A DNA stretch of 64,000 nt from Bacteroidota bacterium (GTDB lineage Bacteria; Bacteroidota; Bacteroidia; B-17B0; Aurantibacillaceae), in NCBI GenBank assembly GCA_013298715.1, contig JAAFIQ010000004.1, forward strand, positions 124,001-188,000, given 5' to 3'. Position numbers and translations under genes: made by a program. Positions 19,601 through 27,879 of this stretch are shown one piece after another. The notes beneath the pieces were generated by a model. That model was not told the origin of the DNA and made no database searches. It saw only the letters and a program-made list of their open reading frames with translations. Every line of letters starts with the position of its first letter. Position 1 is the stretch's first letter.

Positions 19601-21124
19601 TTAGCTTCAGTTGAAGGACAAAGCAAAGCTCAAGCAAAGGCAAAACAAGATTCTGCTAAAAAATCAAATCAACAAGTAGATGGCTTAAAAGATTTAATGG
19701 CTTTTGTAGCTCGTGGTATAATGATGGTGCGAAGCGCTGGCTTTACTTACCAAGAACAAGGCGGACAAGCATTGCCAAACTTTAAACCAAACTCTCAATT
19801 TATGGGAATGGACATGAATAATAACCAAGCCCCAGGGTTTTTATTTACGACCGGTTTTTATGATAAAGAAATTAGAAACCGAAGTGCTCAAAACAATTGG
19901 CTAGCACGCGTAGATGGACAAACTACACCTTATATAGAAACACAATCACGAAATTTAACTTACAGGTCGAGTGTTGAACCACACGGTAGTTTAAGAATAG
20001 AATTAAACGGAAGCCTAACAAAATCTAAAAACATAAGTGAATTCATGTTGTACAATCAAACTGACGGACGATTTGATTTTAATGTGAGTAGAACCGAAAC
20101 TGGTAACTTTAATATTTCAACATTTACTTTTTTTAGAGCATTGTCAGACAGAGGGCAAGGTGTAAATTCAAGCTTATTTGATGAGTTTTTGCAAGCGCGA
20201 GCAGACATTGCAAGGGATTTGGCTGCTAATAACCCAAATTCAAATGGAGTTACAACCGTAACAAACGTTGCCGGATTTGCTACAACTTTTTACGATGGCT
20301 ACAGCGAAACCCAGCAAGATGTGTTACTAGGTGCATTTTATAGTTCTTACACTGGCAAAACTGTAAAAAATTACTCTACAAAAAATATTTTCCCTAAAAT
20401 ACCAATGCCAAATTGGACGGTGAGTTGGGATGGTTTAGGCAAACTACCAATCTTTAAGAAAACATTTAGAAGTATAACCGTGCGCCATGGCTACCGCAGC
20501 GCAATTAACTTAGCTGGCTATAACAATAATATTTTATTTAATCCTAATGGCGAAACACAAAATATCCGACAACCAATTACACAATCAATTGGTGGGGCAA
20601 ATGTTAGTCCGAATTTTGTACCTTACTACAACTTAAATTCAATTACTTTAACAGAAGCATTTACACCGTTACTTAAGTTCGATTTCCAATTTAATAAACC
20701 AGGTTGGACAGCCAACTTAGAAACCAAACGCGATAAGAGTACAAGCTTAAACATTACAGGTCCACAAATAATCGAAACAAAAGGCAGAGAGTATGTGGTT
20801 GGAGTTGGTTATATGTACCCTAAATTACGCTTAGGTAAAAAACTAATGATACAAGGCAAACCAATTGAAAGCAATTTAACAATAAAAGTTGATTTTAGTT
20901 ACCGTCAAAATTTATCTATTATTCGTACCATAACAAATGAATTAAGTATACCAACAGGAGGAACAAATATTATAACCATGCGTTCAAGTGCCGATTATCA
21001 ATTAACTCAGAACATTAACCTCCGTTTATTTTACGATTGGATTAGAACCACACCACAAACCTCAGCATCCTTTCCTACATCTAATGTTAATGGTGGCTTT
21101 AGTGTTAGGATTAATTTCCAATAG
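13625..21124 (+). CDS. sprA: T9SS outer-membrane translocon protein SprA
   Basis: A 2499-residue protein with the size and position (right after ruvA) of SprA/Sov, the giant 36-strand outer-membrane pore of the type IX secretion system. A signal-like segment (residues 7-23) is followed by repeated strand-rich blocks, the NGGNSYVDDFEGS region near residue 860 and many aromatic-ending strands such as the C-terminal GGFSVRINFQ. The start is TTG at 13625; no ATG lies between ruvA and the signal segment, and the next Met (residue 20) would cut the signal. It works with the PorK-N motor and Plug/PorV, which are not in this window. Confidence 0.95.
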   Translation: MRTNSIINFVIVSATTACLMGVVTKKSDNLYQPESYNFSNTQKETNLVLPIDSPTTDPLLYNFKDNTGKPPIYDPKSKLYLENPSNIKTETEYNPKTGQYDVKQKMGDMDYRPETYMNMKEYKDYMFKKQMREYWRSRVAADELNEKPRKGMIPKMQVQSELFDRIFGGNTVDIKPTGTAELIFGLNRNKNLNPAIPQRQQRITNFDFNMRIQLNLIGKIGDKLRVTTNYNTEASFDWENQVKLDYTGYEDEILKKIEAGNVALPLNSTLISGSQTLFGFKTEMQFGRLRATTVFSQQRGKKQEVTVQGGAQTQNFSVNGDMYEQNKHFFLGHYFRDNYDQWMSTLPVINTPIVITKVEVYILNSNGNAEQTRNVVAFQDLGENIRTVQKETKDLLAITPSSLAIADNDVDSVPFNDANTLYGIMTATNGGLLAARSLSNVSTLASNFPGGIAGTNLNNSGGNYMDASRDYNIIQNARRLNASEFFFNPRTGFISLNQQLNNEQALAVSYQYTYRGKTYQVGEFSDQVPENDKILVCKLLKSVSVNVFHQMWKLMMKNVYAIGAYNLNAQDFKLDIFYNNIETGIDVPYIPFGKINGVQLLNVLECDKVNVNGDRGQDGIYDFFKDYTIAPNNGRVYLPTIEPFGRSMQKKFESPTDFPGANKYLFTELYDSTRTAASFIQNKNRYKIKGSYRSASGSEIALNALNIPQGAVVVTANGMPLVENADYTVDYTLGRVKIINEGILNSGAQVKVSLESNSLFNVQQKSLIGTRLDFKAGRNLTLGGTFLRFNERPITQKVNNGEEPVSNIVAGIDFNYKTDVPVLTTILDKLPFYSTKEMSSITMRGEYARLFPGNARAIRENGGNSYVDDFEGSVSLIDVRNPNGWFLASVPQGQSRLFPEASETNTFTTGLNRARFNWYTIDPMFTRTQGQNTTPGYYDNQVFSNNMWRQVFETELFPGKNPPNGQQVILPLLDLAFYPTERGQYNYDVLPTSRSAGINQDGFLNNPRSRWGGIMRRLETNDFQAANVEYIQFWLMDPYNEDYDVATHPDFDKNKLPSGELYINIGNISEDILKDGRMGYENGIRGTSNTTNNLPIEETNVATVPLLPPTVNAFSQDPNDRPFQDVGYDGWDNEKEKVRAQKQISDLNAGSFNLSSKANQAFLNDPSSDDYIFFRDDRFDNDKLLTLDRYAKYNNPQGNSPTEAQYQNANPNGGNYPTGATTIPNIEDINRDNTLSETENYYQYKISISPQDIKPSAVGVNYLVDAFDGTADFGGINKTVKWYQFKIPVNQFESAVGNIQGFNSIRFMRVFVRGFDRPVVLRMARFELVRSDWRRYEYDLSKSGEYIVTDDKSTSFDVSAVNLQENGTKSPVNYVMPPDIQQVQNVQTTNLVLQNEQALQMRVCNLKDGDSRAIFKNVELDTRMFKNIKMNVHAEKLNNIPLNDGDLTLFFRVGTDYNNNFYEYEVPLKLTPKGTYDPNNTSDRLAVWPAENEVNFKRDDVTDLRAKRNAKFGYFSSLNTYTQPYTEAYNGYSMTIVGNPNLGTIKSVMVGIRNTKGTDNLAHCVEVWVNELRLTDFDNEGGWATTGQLQAKLADLGTVSLAGTYSTPFWGSVEKKINERAKETVAVWDVSTNINAGKFFPASWKVTLPVFYNFGQSIITPLFNPIDPDIRMTDFNDNKDIADDQKNKIKDEVLDLTERKGFNLSNVRIDGFKRKKAKPMPWDLSNFNFTYAYSEINKRNTNIEFNGVRQYRGNVTYGFNIQKPFTIKPFSKMKIFENKWFALIRDFNLQLMPNAFGASLDLNRTFNDLKNRDITGYYQGSTAFTSPILINKNFLINRNYNLRWDFNKAIKLTYQAGNDGRVLEPQGYTGKLQRETRDTVIQNLLKGGDNIQYRQQYNVDVNLPLSKIPILDFVTATYRYGGTYTWNRRPFAAVDSIGNTIQNTNTHQITGNFNLTQLYNKVPYLKRVNSGQKKQPQSNTLTDAGKPKKGKDLASVEGQSKAQAKAKQDSAKKSNQQVDGLKDLMAFVARGIMMVRSAGFTYQEQGGQALPNFKPNSQFMGMDMNNNQAPGFLFTTGFYDKEIRNRSAQNNWLARVDGQTTPYIETQSRNLTYRSSVEPHGSLRIELNGSLTKSKNISEFMLYNQTDGRFDFNVSRTETGNFNISTFTFFRALSDRGQGVNSSLFDEFLQARADIARDLAANNPNSNGVTTVTNVAGFATTFYDGYSETQQDVLLGAFYSSYTGKTVKNYSTKNIFPKIPMPNWTVSWDGLGKLPIFKKTFRSITVRHGYRSAINLAGYNNNILFNPNGETQNIRQPITQSIGGANVSPNFVPYYNLNSITLTEAFTPLLKFDFQFNKPGWTANLETKRDKSTSLNITGPQIIETKGREYVVGVGYMYPKLRLGKKLMIQGKPIESNLTIKVDFSYRQNLSIIRTITNELSIPTGGTNIITMRSSADYQLTQNINLRLFYDWIRTTPQTSASFPTSNVNGGFSVRINFQ

Positions 21125-21184
21125 ATTGCTCGTTGATGCTGTTTGTTTATTAACCTGTATTACTTAAATTTATAAAGTACAATT

Positions 21185-21715
21185 ATGTTTTTAAAACAGC
21201 TTTATAACTTTAATAAATTTTTGTTCTATTTCTTAATCCTATCTATTTTAGGTAGTTCACTAGTTTTTTATAATTGGGGCGCAGTTGCAACACCCATATA
21301 CCAGTATGGCATGTTTTGCCAAAAATTTCATCAATCAGATACGCAATCTGTTTATCAATTTTATATAAACTCAAAACCAATTAATTATAGCAACTACAAT
21401 CAGCACGACATGGATTTAACACAAGAAATTGTTGCAAACTACCTGAAGCAAAAAAAAACAAATCCTGAAATTTTTAAGACAATGAATGGATTTTATACTA
21501 AAGTTGGTTTGAGAAATTTTTTATGTGAAGAGCGATTCCTGAATTTAAAATCTGATAAAGAATTTATTACTTGGCTCGCAAAAATTATTCCGCAAGCTGC
21601 AACAGCAAACCCAATAAATTTAAGTTTAGAACAACACAATTACGTTTATAAAAACAAGCAGTTTATAAAGTTAAATTCATTAAAAATAATTGATAGCCTT
21701 GCCTTTGTTAACTAA
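21185..21715 (+). CDS. Membrane-anchored hypothetical protein
   Basis: A 176-residue protein with a long hydrophobic N terminus (residues 11-30) and a polar remainder (Tyr, Asn, Gln-rich) that would lie outside the cytoplasm. It overlaps the next gene by 26 bases, so the two are translated as a pair. The arrangement resembles a partner subunit of a polytopic HTTM-like protein, but this is only inferred from the coupling. It starts with ATG 60 bases after sprA. Confidence 0.6.
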   Translation: MFLKQLYNFNKFLFYFLILSILGSSLVFYNWGAVATPIYQYGMFCQKFHQSDTQSVYQFYINSKPINYSNYNQHDMDLTQEIVANYLKQKKTNPEIFKTMNGFYTKVGLRNFLCEERFLNLKSDKEFITWLAKIIPQAATANPINLSLEQHNYVYKNKQFIKLNSLKIIDSLAFVN

Positions 21716-22541
21716 ACATATCAATAAATTTGCTTGGTTTTACTTGGCTTGCTTTCTATTTAATTTTATATGGTTAATTATTGATGGCAATTTATTAACG
21801 CAATACCAGCCTTTCTTTTTTACCAATAGATTAGATGTGAGTTTGAGTTTATTATTAAATTTTAATCTTCATAAACTTATTCTTGAAAGTAAAATTTATT
21901 GCGTTGTTTTAGACACACTCTATTTTTTAAGCAACCTACTTTTAGTTGTAGCCCATTTAAAAAATAGCAGGTATTTAAAAATTTTTTGTGCTACTACATT
22001 ACTTTTCAATCTTACCTTTGCACTCATTATTTCAATTACCGAAATTTATACTATTGAAAGATTGTTTCCTAATTTTATTGTTCCGATAATTTTTTGGAGT
22101 AGAAATTTTAATTGGTTTTATTACTCTATGTATTGTATACGCATTGTATTTGTAATTATATTTTTTAGTGCTGCCCTTTGGAAAGTAAGAACCGGAGCAA
22201 TTTTTAATACCGAACAAATGAGTGCTATTTTAATCCACCAGCACACACCCTATTTACTTAATAATTCTGAAAATTTTTACGGACAATTCATTCTTTTTTT
22301 AATTAATCATAAACTATTTGCATTTAGTTTTTATTTACTCGGATTTTTTTCAGAGCTCGTTTTTTCAATGGCCTTCTTCACAAAAAAATATGATAAATTT
22401 TTGCTAGTTTTATTTATAGGGTTTTTAATCTTTAATCTGTTGCTAATGCGCATTGACTACCTAAATTGGTTAATTTTTTCAGTATGTTTATTCTTCAGTC
22501 AAAAAAAATTACAAGCAATTACAACTCAAAATAATGTTTAA
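21690..22541 (+). CDS. Polytopic membrane protein, possibly HTTM/DoxX-like
   Basis: A 283-residue protein with about seven hydrophobic segments. The stretch ALWKVRTGAIF after the fourth to fifth helix, and the helix arrangement, resemble HTTM proteins (relatives of vitamin-K-dependent carboxylase membrane domains), but catalytic residues cannot be assigned. The only early starts are TTG codons (21690, 21699, 21705), and it overlaps the upstream gene. The function is unknown. Confidence 0.55.
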   Translation: MIALPLLTKHINKFAWFYLACFLFNFIWLIIDGNLLTQYQPFFFTNRLDVSLSLLLNFNLHKLILESKIYCVVLDTLYFLSNLLLVVAHLKNSRYLKIFCATTLLFNLTFALIISITEIYTIERLFPNFIVPIIFWSRNFNWFYYSMYCIRIVFVIIFFSAALWKVRTGAIFNTEQMSAILIHQHTPYLLNNSENFYGQFILFLINHKLFAFSFYLLGFFSELVFSMAFFTKKYDKFLLVLFIGFLIFNLLLMRIDYLNWLIFSVCLFFSQKKLQAITTQNNV

Positions 22542-22544
22542 AAC

Positions 22545-22552
22545 TATTTTTG
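22545..22552 (+). promoter_or_regulatory. Candidate -7 box upstream of the 3-hydroxyacyl-CoA dehydrogenase gene
   Basis: TATTTTTG matches TAnnTTTG exactly, 38 bases before the ATG at 22591, a normal leader length. No good -33 element is seen. Confidence 0.4.
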
Positions 22553-22590
22553 CAACTCTTCAAACAAACACATAGTTTTAATGCTCAATT

Positions 22591-23481
22591 ATGCAAAACA
22601 TTACAGTTATAGGAAGCGGCACCATGGGAAATGGAATTGCCCACACATTTGCCCAATTTGGGTTTAAAGTAAATTTGGTTGATATAAACGAAACAGCTTT
22701 ACAAAAAGCGATTGCAACCATTACAAAGAATTTAGATAGACAGGTTCAAAAAGGAAGTATTACTGAAGATATAAAGAATGCTACATTAGCAAATATCACA
22801 AATCACACCGACTTGGCTAAAGGGGCAGCAAAGGCAGATTTGGTAGTAGAAGCAGCAAGTGAAAATGTAGATATTAAATTAAAAATTTTTAAACAGTTAG
22901 ATGAAATTTGCCCGCCACATACAATTTTAGCAAGCAATACATCTTCCATCTCCATCACACAAATTGCAGCAGTAACAAAGCGTCCAGAAAAAGTAATTGG
23001 TATGCACTTTATGAATCCAGTGCCAGTTATGAAGTTAATAGAAGTAATCAGAGGCTATAAAACAAGCAATGAAGTTTGTGATTTAGTAATGGCTACTTCG
23101 AAAAAATTAAATAAAATTCCGGTTGAGGTAAACGATTACCCTGGTTTTGTTGCAAACAAAATTTTAATGCCAATGATTAACGAAGCCATTATTACCTTAT
23201 ATGAAGGCGTTGCAGGTGTTGAAGAAATTGATACCGTAATGAAATTAGGAATGGCACACCCAATGGGACCTTTGCAATTAGCCGATTTTATTGGTCTCGA
23301 TGTTTGTTTATCTATTTTAAGAGTATTGCAAGATGGCTTTGGAAACCCTAAATATGCTCCTTGCCCTTTATTAGTGAATATGGTTACAAGTGGCGATTTA
23401 GGTGCAAAATCTGGAAGAGGATTTTACGAATACACTGCGGGGTCTAAAGATTTAGTGTTAGCACCACGCTTTAAAAAATAA
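22591..23481 (+). CDS. 3-hydroxybutyryl-CoA (3-hydroxyacyl-CoA) dehydrogenase
   Basis: NAD(P)-dependent oxidation of 3-hydroxyacyl-CoA to 3-oxoacyl-CoA, in fatty-acid or butyrate metabolism. At 296 residues it has the single-domain (Hbd/PaaH-like) size. The Rossmann motif GSGTMGNGIA is at residues 8-17, the catalytic region GMHFMNPVPVM near 138 (His) with the partner Glu in VMKLIEVI, and the NDYPGFVANKILMPMINEA dimerisation segment near 187. A conserved hypothetical gene starts one base after the stop, suggesting an operon. Confidence 0.93.
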   Translation: MQNITVIGSGTMGNGIAHTFAQFGFKVNLVDINETALQKAIATITKNLDRQVQKGSITEDIKNATLANITNHTDLAKGAAKADLVVEAASENVDIKLKIFKQLDEICPPHTILASNTSSISITQIAAVTKRPEKVIGMHFMNPVPVMKLIEVIRGYKTSNEVCDLVMATSKKLNKIPVEVNDYPGFVANKILMPMINEAIITLYEGVAGVEEIDTVMKLGMAHPMGPLQLADFIGLDVCLSILRVLQDGFGNPKYAPCPLLVNMVTSGDLGAKSGRGFYEYTAGSKDLVLAPRFKK

Positions 23482-23482
23482 A

Positions 23483-23911
23483 TTGGGAACGCCTTATAAA
23501 AATATTTTAAATATAGAGTATCCTAGCATTCCTAGTGCTGGTGTTTACTATTTTAATACCAATAGCGGCTTGCGTTATGAAGTAAGGTTTGGAAGATTGC
23601 AGGATAATATTTTACACGCTAATATTGTTTTTGGTGTTGTAAATGATGAATTTGAAGGCGAAGAGTACGTAGAAACCAATCGTGGCGAGGTATTTCAAGT
23701 AATGAATACCATTGTTGAAATTGTAAAAAATTACATGGTAGAACATCCTAAAGTAAATGTATTTGAATTTAACGCAGTTGGTAGAGAAGATGAAGATGAG
23801 AGCAAAGAAAACGCGCGCATGTTGCTTTACAAACGCTTTTTACCAAAAATATTTGAACGCGGCTGGCAGTTTAAAATTAATGGCAATTTAGCTTTAGTTA
23901 CGAGGGGGTAG
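23483..23911 (+). CDS. Conserved hypothetical protein
   Basis: A 142-residue protein starting with TTG one base after the dehydrogenase stop. It has an alpha/beta pattern (GLRYEVRFGRL, ILHANIVFGVVNDEF, VFEFNAVGRED) without a signal or membrane segment. The KVNVFEFNAVGRE...RMLLYKRFLPKIFE stretch resembles small acetyltransferase-like proteins often encoded in phage-like and Bacteroidota genomes, but I cannot name the family with confidence. It ends 4 bases before the convergent HD gene. Confidence 0.65.
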   Translation: MGTPYKNILNIEYPSIPSAGVYYFNTNSGLRYEVRFGRLQDNILHANIVFGVVNDEFEGEEYVETNRGEVFQVMNTIVEIVKNYMVEHPKVNVFEFNAVGREDEDESKENARMLLYKRFLPKIFERGWQFKINGNLALVTRG

Positions 23912-23915
23912 TAAA

Positions 23916-25160
23916 TTAACTTACTTTTTCCTCAAGCCCTTTCGGAAAACACACGTAATGCTTCACCACTTTTTTACTTAAACTTTGTAGGTTCAATTGG
24001 TCGCTAGCCATTGCTACATCGAGTAATTTACCATTGTTTAGTAAAATATTTATTTTAAATTTATTTGAATTGTAGGCGCTGTTGTTCACAGTTCCAGTAA
24101 ATACAAAATAATCTGCTTCGGCTTTTGTGAGTTTGTATTGTTTACAAATTTTTGTGTGCAATTCTGCAACCATTGTTTTATCTGGTTTTTGGTTGCTTAA
24201 TTCAATTTTATAAAGTTTGCGTTCTAATAAATTTGCGCACATAGTGCTCAATACAAAATCGTTATGCGTAGCCCAAACCTTTATAGATGCTACAATATCG
24301 TGATCATCTAATTCAGCAAATTTATCCAACAGCTCGTTTCGTTTTTCAAAATCTACCTTATTAAAATTATTTTGTAAAAATAGTTGTAGTGTCGGTGTCC
24401 CAAACAACTTCTCCCCTGCGCCACTTAGCTCTTTGGCGCGTTTTAAAATGTTTACCAATAAGGTTTCAGCGCTTAAAACTGTTTTATGTAAATATACCTG
24501 CCAATACATTAAACGGCGAGCAATTAAAAACTTCTCTATGCTGTAAATTGCTTTTAGCTCCACCACCAAATCGCCGTTTACCACGTTCAACATTTTAATT
24601 ATTCTATCGCTACTTATTACACCCTCACTTACACCAGTAAAAAAACTATCGCGCTTTAAATAATCCAACCTATCCATATCCAATTGCGAACTCACTAACT
24701 GATGCAAGAAAGGTTTGTGATAATCGTTATTAAAAATTTTTATCGCTAAGTTTAGTTTACCTTTAAATTCTTTGTTCAACTTAGTCATAATTAAACTACT
24801 AATTGTTTCGTGACTAATGCCCTTAACAAGGCTATGCTCTAAGGCGTGACTAAACGGTCCATGGCCAATATCATGTAATAAAATTGCTACTAAAACTGCT
24901 TCCTCTTCTTGTTTGGTAATTTTTACGTTTTTATTTTTTAGGGTTAATATGGCTTCTTGCATTAAGTGCATAGCGCCAATAGCGTGATGAAATCGTGTAT
25001 GCAAAGCGCCAGGATAAACCAAATTAGTTAATCCCAATTGTTTAATTCTTCTTAGCCGTTGAAAATATTTATGATTTATTAAATCGTAAATTAAATTATT
25101 TGGCAAGGTTACAAAGCCATATATTGGGTCGTTAATTATTTTCTTTTTATTATTAGTCAT
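23916..25160 (-). CDS. HD-domain phosphohydrolase
   Basis: Metal-dependent phosphohydrolase of the dGTPase-like/YwfO group. In the N-terminal third RFHHAIGAMHLM (near residue 56) and LLHDIGHGPFSHALEH (near 92) supply the His, His-Asp and Asp metal ligands, and QLDMDRLDYLKRDSF (near 158) the last Asp. The 414-residue length suits nucleotide-cleaving HD enzymes; the substrate cannot be told. The start DPIYGFVTLP is typical of the family. Confidence 0.88.
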   Translation of the reverse strand: MTNNKKKIINDPIYGFVTLPNNLIYDLINHKYFQRLRRIKQLGLTNLVYPGALHTRFHHAIGAMHLMQEAILTLKNKNVKITKQEEEAVLVAILLHDIGHGPFSHALEHSLVKGISHETISSLIMTKLNKEFKGKLNLAIKIFNNDYHKPFLHQLVSSQLDMDRLDYLKRDSFFTGVSEGVISSDRIIKMLNVVNGDLVVELKAIYSIEKFLIARRLMYWQVYLHKTVLSAETLLVNILKRAKELSGAGEKLFGTPTLQLFLQNNFNKVDFEKRNELLDKFAELDDHDIVASIKVWATHNDFVLSTMCANLLERKLYKIELSNQKPDKTMVAELHTKICKQYKLTKAEADYFVFTGTVNNSAYNSNKFKINILLNNGKLLDVAMASDQLNLQSLSKKVVKHYVCFPKGLEEKVS

Positions 25161-25243
25161 TCCTAAAAACTGTTAATTCAGATAATAGTTATAAATTTAA
25201 TACGTTATTTGTTACTAAAGAAATATATTTCAATTATTAATTT

Positions 25244-26800
25244 ATGGATACTATAAAAATACTTTGGGCCGACGATGAAATGGAGCTTTTAAAGCCACAT
25301 TTGCTATTTTTAAACAGTAAAGGCTACGAGGTATTAACGGCGCTTAGTGGCGATGAAGCTTTTGACATAGTGAAGGAGGATAACAACATCAATGCTGTTT
25401 TGCTTGATGAAAATATGCCCGGAATTACAGGTTTAGAAACACTTTTAAAAATAAAACAAATTCGTAAAGATTTGCCAGTAATTATGATTACCAAAAGTGA
25501 AGAAGAACAAATTATGGATGATGCCATTGGTAGCAATATTGCAGATTATTTAATAAAGCCTGTAAATCCAAATCAAATTTTATTATCGCTTAAAAAGGCA
25601 TTAGACAACAAACGTTTGGTAAGCGAAAAAACCAATACCGAATACCGAAAAGATTTTGGAAACATTGGTATGCAAATTAACGATAACCTTACTTGGGAAG
25701 AATGGACAGAGGTTTATAAAAAAATAATTTTTTGGGAATTAGAATTAGATAAATTGCAAGACAAAAGTATGTTAGAAGTATTAAACATGCAAAAAAGCGA
25801 TGCGAACAACCAGTTTTTTAAGTTTATAGAAAAAAATTATGTGAATTGGTTAAATGGCAAAACCGCCAATCCGCCTACCATGAGCCATACTTTACTTAAA
25901 AACAAATTTGTAAATGAATTAGCAAGTAATGATTGTATTTTTTTAATTGTAATTGATAATTTACGTTTCGACCAATGGAAAGTTATACAACCAATTATTC
26001 AAAATTATTATAAAGTAGATAATGAAGAAACATTTTTTAGCATTTTACCTACTGCCACACAATACGCACGTAACGCCATTTTTAGCGGGTTATTGCCAAG
26101 CGAAATGGAAAAACGCCATCCAGAGTATTGGCTGAACGATGAGGAGGAGGGTGGGAAAAACATGCACGAAGAAGCATTTTTACAAGCACAACTAAAACGC
26201 TTAGGAAAGGATGTAAAATTTAGTTATAACAAAATAACTAACCATGCTGCAGGAAAAAAATTATCAGACAACATCAATAATTTACTACAAAACAAACTAA
26301 ACGTAATTGTATATAATTTTGTGGATATGCTTAGCCATGCCAGAACAGAGATGGAAGTTATACGTGAACTAGCCGATGATGAACCAGCTTATAGAAGCAT
26401 TACCTACAGTTGGTTTGAACACAGCCCATTACTAGATATTATTAAACAATTGGCCGATAAAAAAATAAAAATTGTAATAACAACCGATCACGGAACTGTG
26501 CATGTACATGAGCCAACAAAAATTTTGGGTGATAAAAATGTGAATAGTAATTTACGATACAAACAAGGGAAGGCACTTGATTATAATGCAAAAGAAGTTT
26601 TTGAAATTAAAAATCCAGCTGATGCCTTTTTACCAAAACAGCACCCGAGCAGCCGTTTTGTTTTTGCACGTGAAGATAGATTTTTTGCTTATCCAAATAA
26701 TTTTAACCATTACGTAAACTATTACAAAAACACGTTTCAGCATGGCGGCGTAAGTTTAGAAGAAATGATTATTCCATACATTACATTAAGTGCAAAATAA
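25244..26800 (+). CDS. porX: PorX: response regulator with PglZ phosphatase-like effector
   Basis: Regulator of type IX secretion genes. Residues 1-125 are a CheY-like receiver (acidic pocket Asp10/Asp11, phosphoacceptor Asp55 in LLDENMPG, DYLIKPVNP near 102). The rest is an alkaline-phosphatase-superfamily (PglZ) domain with IDNLRFDQW near 245, NAIFSGLLPSEM near 280 and TTDHGTVHVHE near 416, as in PorX of Porphyromonas and Flavobacterium, which cleaves oligonucleotides. At 518 residues it has the normal size. Its sensor partner PorY is not in the window. The stop overlaps the next ATG (TAATG). Confidence 0.93.
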   Translation: MDTIKILWADDEMELLKPHLLFLNSKGYEVLTALSGDEAFDIVKEDNNINAVLLDENMPGITGLETLLKIKQIRKDLPVIMITKSEEEQIMDDAIGSNIADYLIKPVNPNQILLSLKKALDNKRLVSEKTNTEYRKDFGNIGMQINDNLTWEEWTEVYKKIIFWELELDKLQDKSMLEVLNMQKSDANNQFFKFIEKNYVNWLNGKTANPPTMSHTLLKNKFVNELASNDCIFLIVIDNLRFDQWKVIQPIIQNYYKVDNEETFFSILPTATQYARNAIFSGLLPSEMEKRHPEYWLNDEEEGGKNMHEEAFLQAQLKRLGKDVKFSYNKITNHAAGKKLSDNINNLLQNKLNVIVYNFVDMLSHARTEMEVIRELADDEPAYRSITYSWFEHSPLLDIIKQLADKKIKIVITTDHGTVHVHEPTKILGDKNVNSNLRYKQGKALDYNAKEVFEIKNPADAFLPKQHPSSRFVFAREDRFFAYPNNFNHYVNYYKNTFQHGGVSLEEMIIPYITLSAK

Positions 26801-27465
26801 TGCGTTGTTTTTTTTGTTTGGTGTTTTTATTAAAAATTATTTTTGCTCATTCGCAAAGAGATAATTTTTTTGACATTCAACAAGTTGAAACTAAATTATG
26901 GAATAACTTTGAAAAAGAAATTAATGATTCACTAAAAATAGTAGTTGATAAAAGTAAGTTAAACTATAAAAAAGATAGTGCGCAAATTGTAAAAATACAT
27001 AACACTATTAGCTCTCGAAGGTTTAAGAAACTGAAAGAAACAAGAATAGAATTATTAAAAACACTTATCTCTGTTGACCTACCAGACATTACCTTTACGG
27101 ATGAGAAAGATAAAGCCTATAGCTTGTCTGACTTCAGCAATCAAAAAATAATTCTTAATTTTAATTATTCTTTTTGTCAAGAATGTACCAACCAAATTGA
27201 TTCAATTATTCAATTTAAACCAAAAAATACTAAACTCATTGTTCTTTTAAGTGATAGTAAAACCGGAGCTTCGCACATTTTAGATAAATATGGAAGCGAT
27301 TTTTTAATTGGATTTATTAGTAAAGAAAATGAGCAAACCTACACATTAAATTGTGGCACACCATTCACTTATTTCTTAGATGAATCGCAAAAAATAAATT
27401 ACACAAACTCATGGTTTTATACTGAAAACAAACTTGAACTAATAAACAAATTAAAATCCTTTTGA
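26800..27465 (+). CDS. Secreted thioredoxin-like protein
   Basis: A 221-residue protein with a signal peptide (MRCFFCLVFLLKIIFAHSQ). From residue 95 it is TlpA/AhpC-like: LPDITFTDEKDKAYSLSDFSNQKIILNFNYS followed by a CxxC pair (CQEC near 125) and a GTPFTYFLDE segment with the cis-proline expected near 187. It probably handles thiol redox in the periplasm. The start overlaps the porX stop and the end overlaps tsaE by 4 bases, so translation of the three is coupled. Confidence 0.75.
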   Translation: MRCFFCLVFLLKIIFAHSQRDNFFDIQQVETKLWNNFEKEINDSLKIVVDKSKLNYKKDSAQIVKIHNTISSRRFKKLKETRIELLKTLISVDLPDITFTDEKDKAYSLSDFSNQKIILNFNYSFCQECTNQIDSIIQFKPKNTKLIVLLSDSKTGASHILDKYGSDFLIGFISKENEQTYTLNCGTPFTYFLDESQKINYTNSWFYTENKLELINKLKSF

Positions 27466-27875
27466 TTCTGCCTTCAAAAATAATTACACTTACCAATTTA
27501 CCCGAAATTGCTACGGAGCTTATTTCCTTAAATAAAAAAATTATTTTATTTGATGCCCCCATGGGTGCAGGTAAAACCACATTGATAAAAGAAATGTGCA
27601 AACAACTTGGTAGTATGGATAATTTTAGTAGTCCAACATATCAACTAGTAAATGAATATAATTACCTGAATGGTAAAATTTATCATTTTGATTTGTACCG
27701 TTTAAAAAATATACATGAATTGCTAGATATTGGCTTTGAAGATTACGCTTACTCAAACAACTACTGTTTTATTGAGTGGCCAGAATTAGCAGAAAAGTTT
27801 TTAATATCGAATTTTCTTAAAGTTAAATTAACTTTAAATTCAAATAATCGTTATTTTAGCGCTGAACTAAAATAA
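27462..27875 (+). CDS. tsaE: tRNA N6-threonylcarbamoyladenosine synthesis ATPase TsaE
   Basis: ATPase that drives the TsaB-TsaD complex making t6A37 in ANN-decoding tRNAs. The 137-residue length is usual. The P-loop is GAGKTT (near residue 35), followed by SSPTYQLVNEY (near 56), the HFDLYRL motif (near 74), and FIEWPELAE (near 105). The start is TTG at 27462, overlapping the stop of the thioredoxin-like gene. TsaE next to porX is a common neighbourhood in Bacteroidota. Confidence 0.93.
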   Translation: MILPSKIITLTNLPEIATELISLNKKIILFDAPMGAGKTTLIKEMCKQLGSMDNFSSPTYQLVNEYNYLNGKIYHFDLYRLKNIHELLDIGFEDYAYSNNYCFIEWPELAEKFLISNFLKVKLTLNSNNRYFSAELK

Positions 27876-27879
27876 TTTA

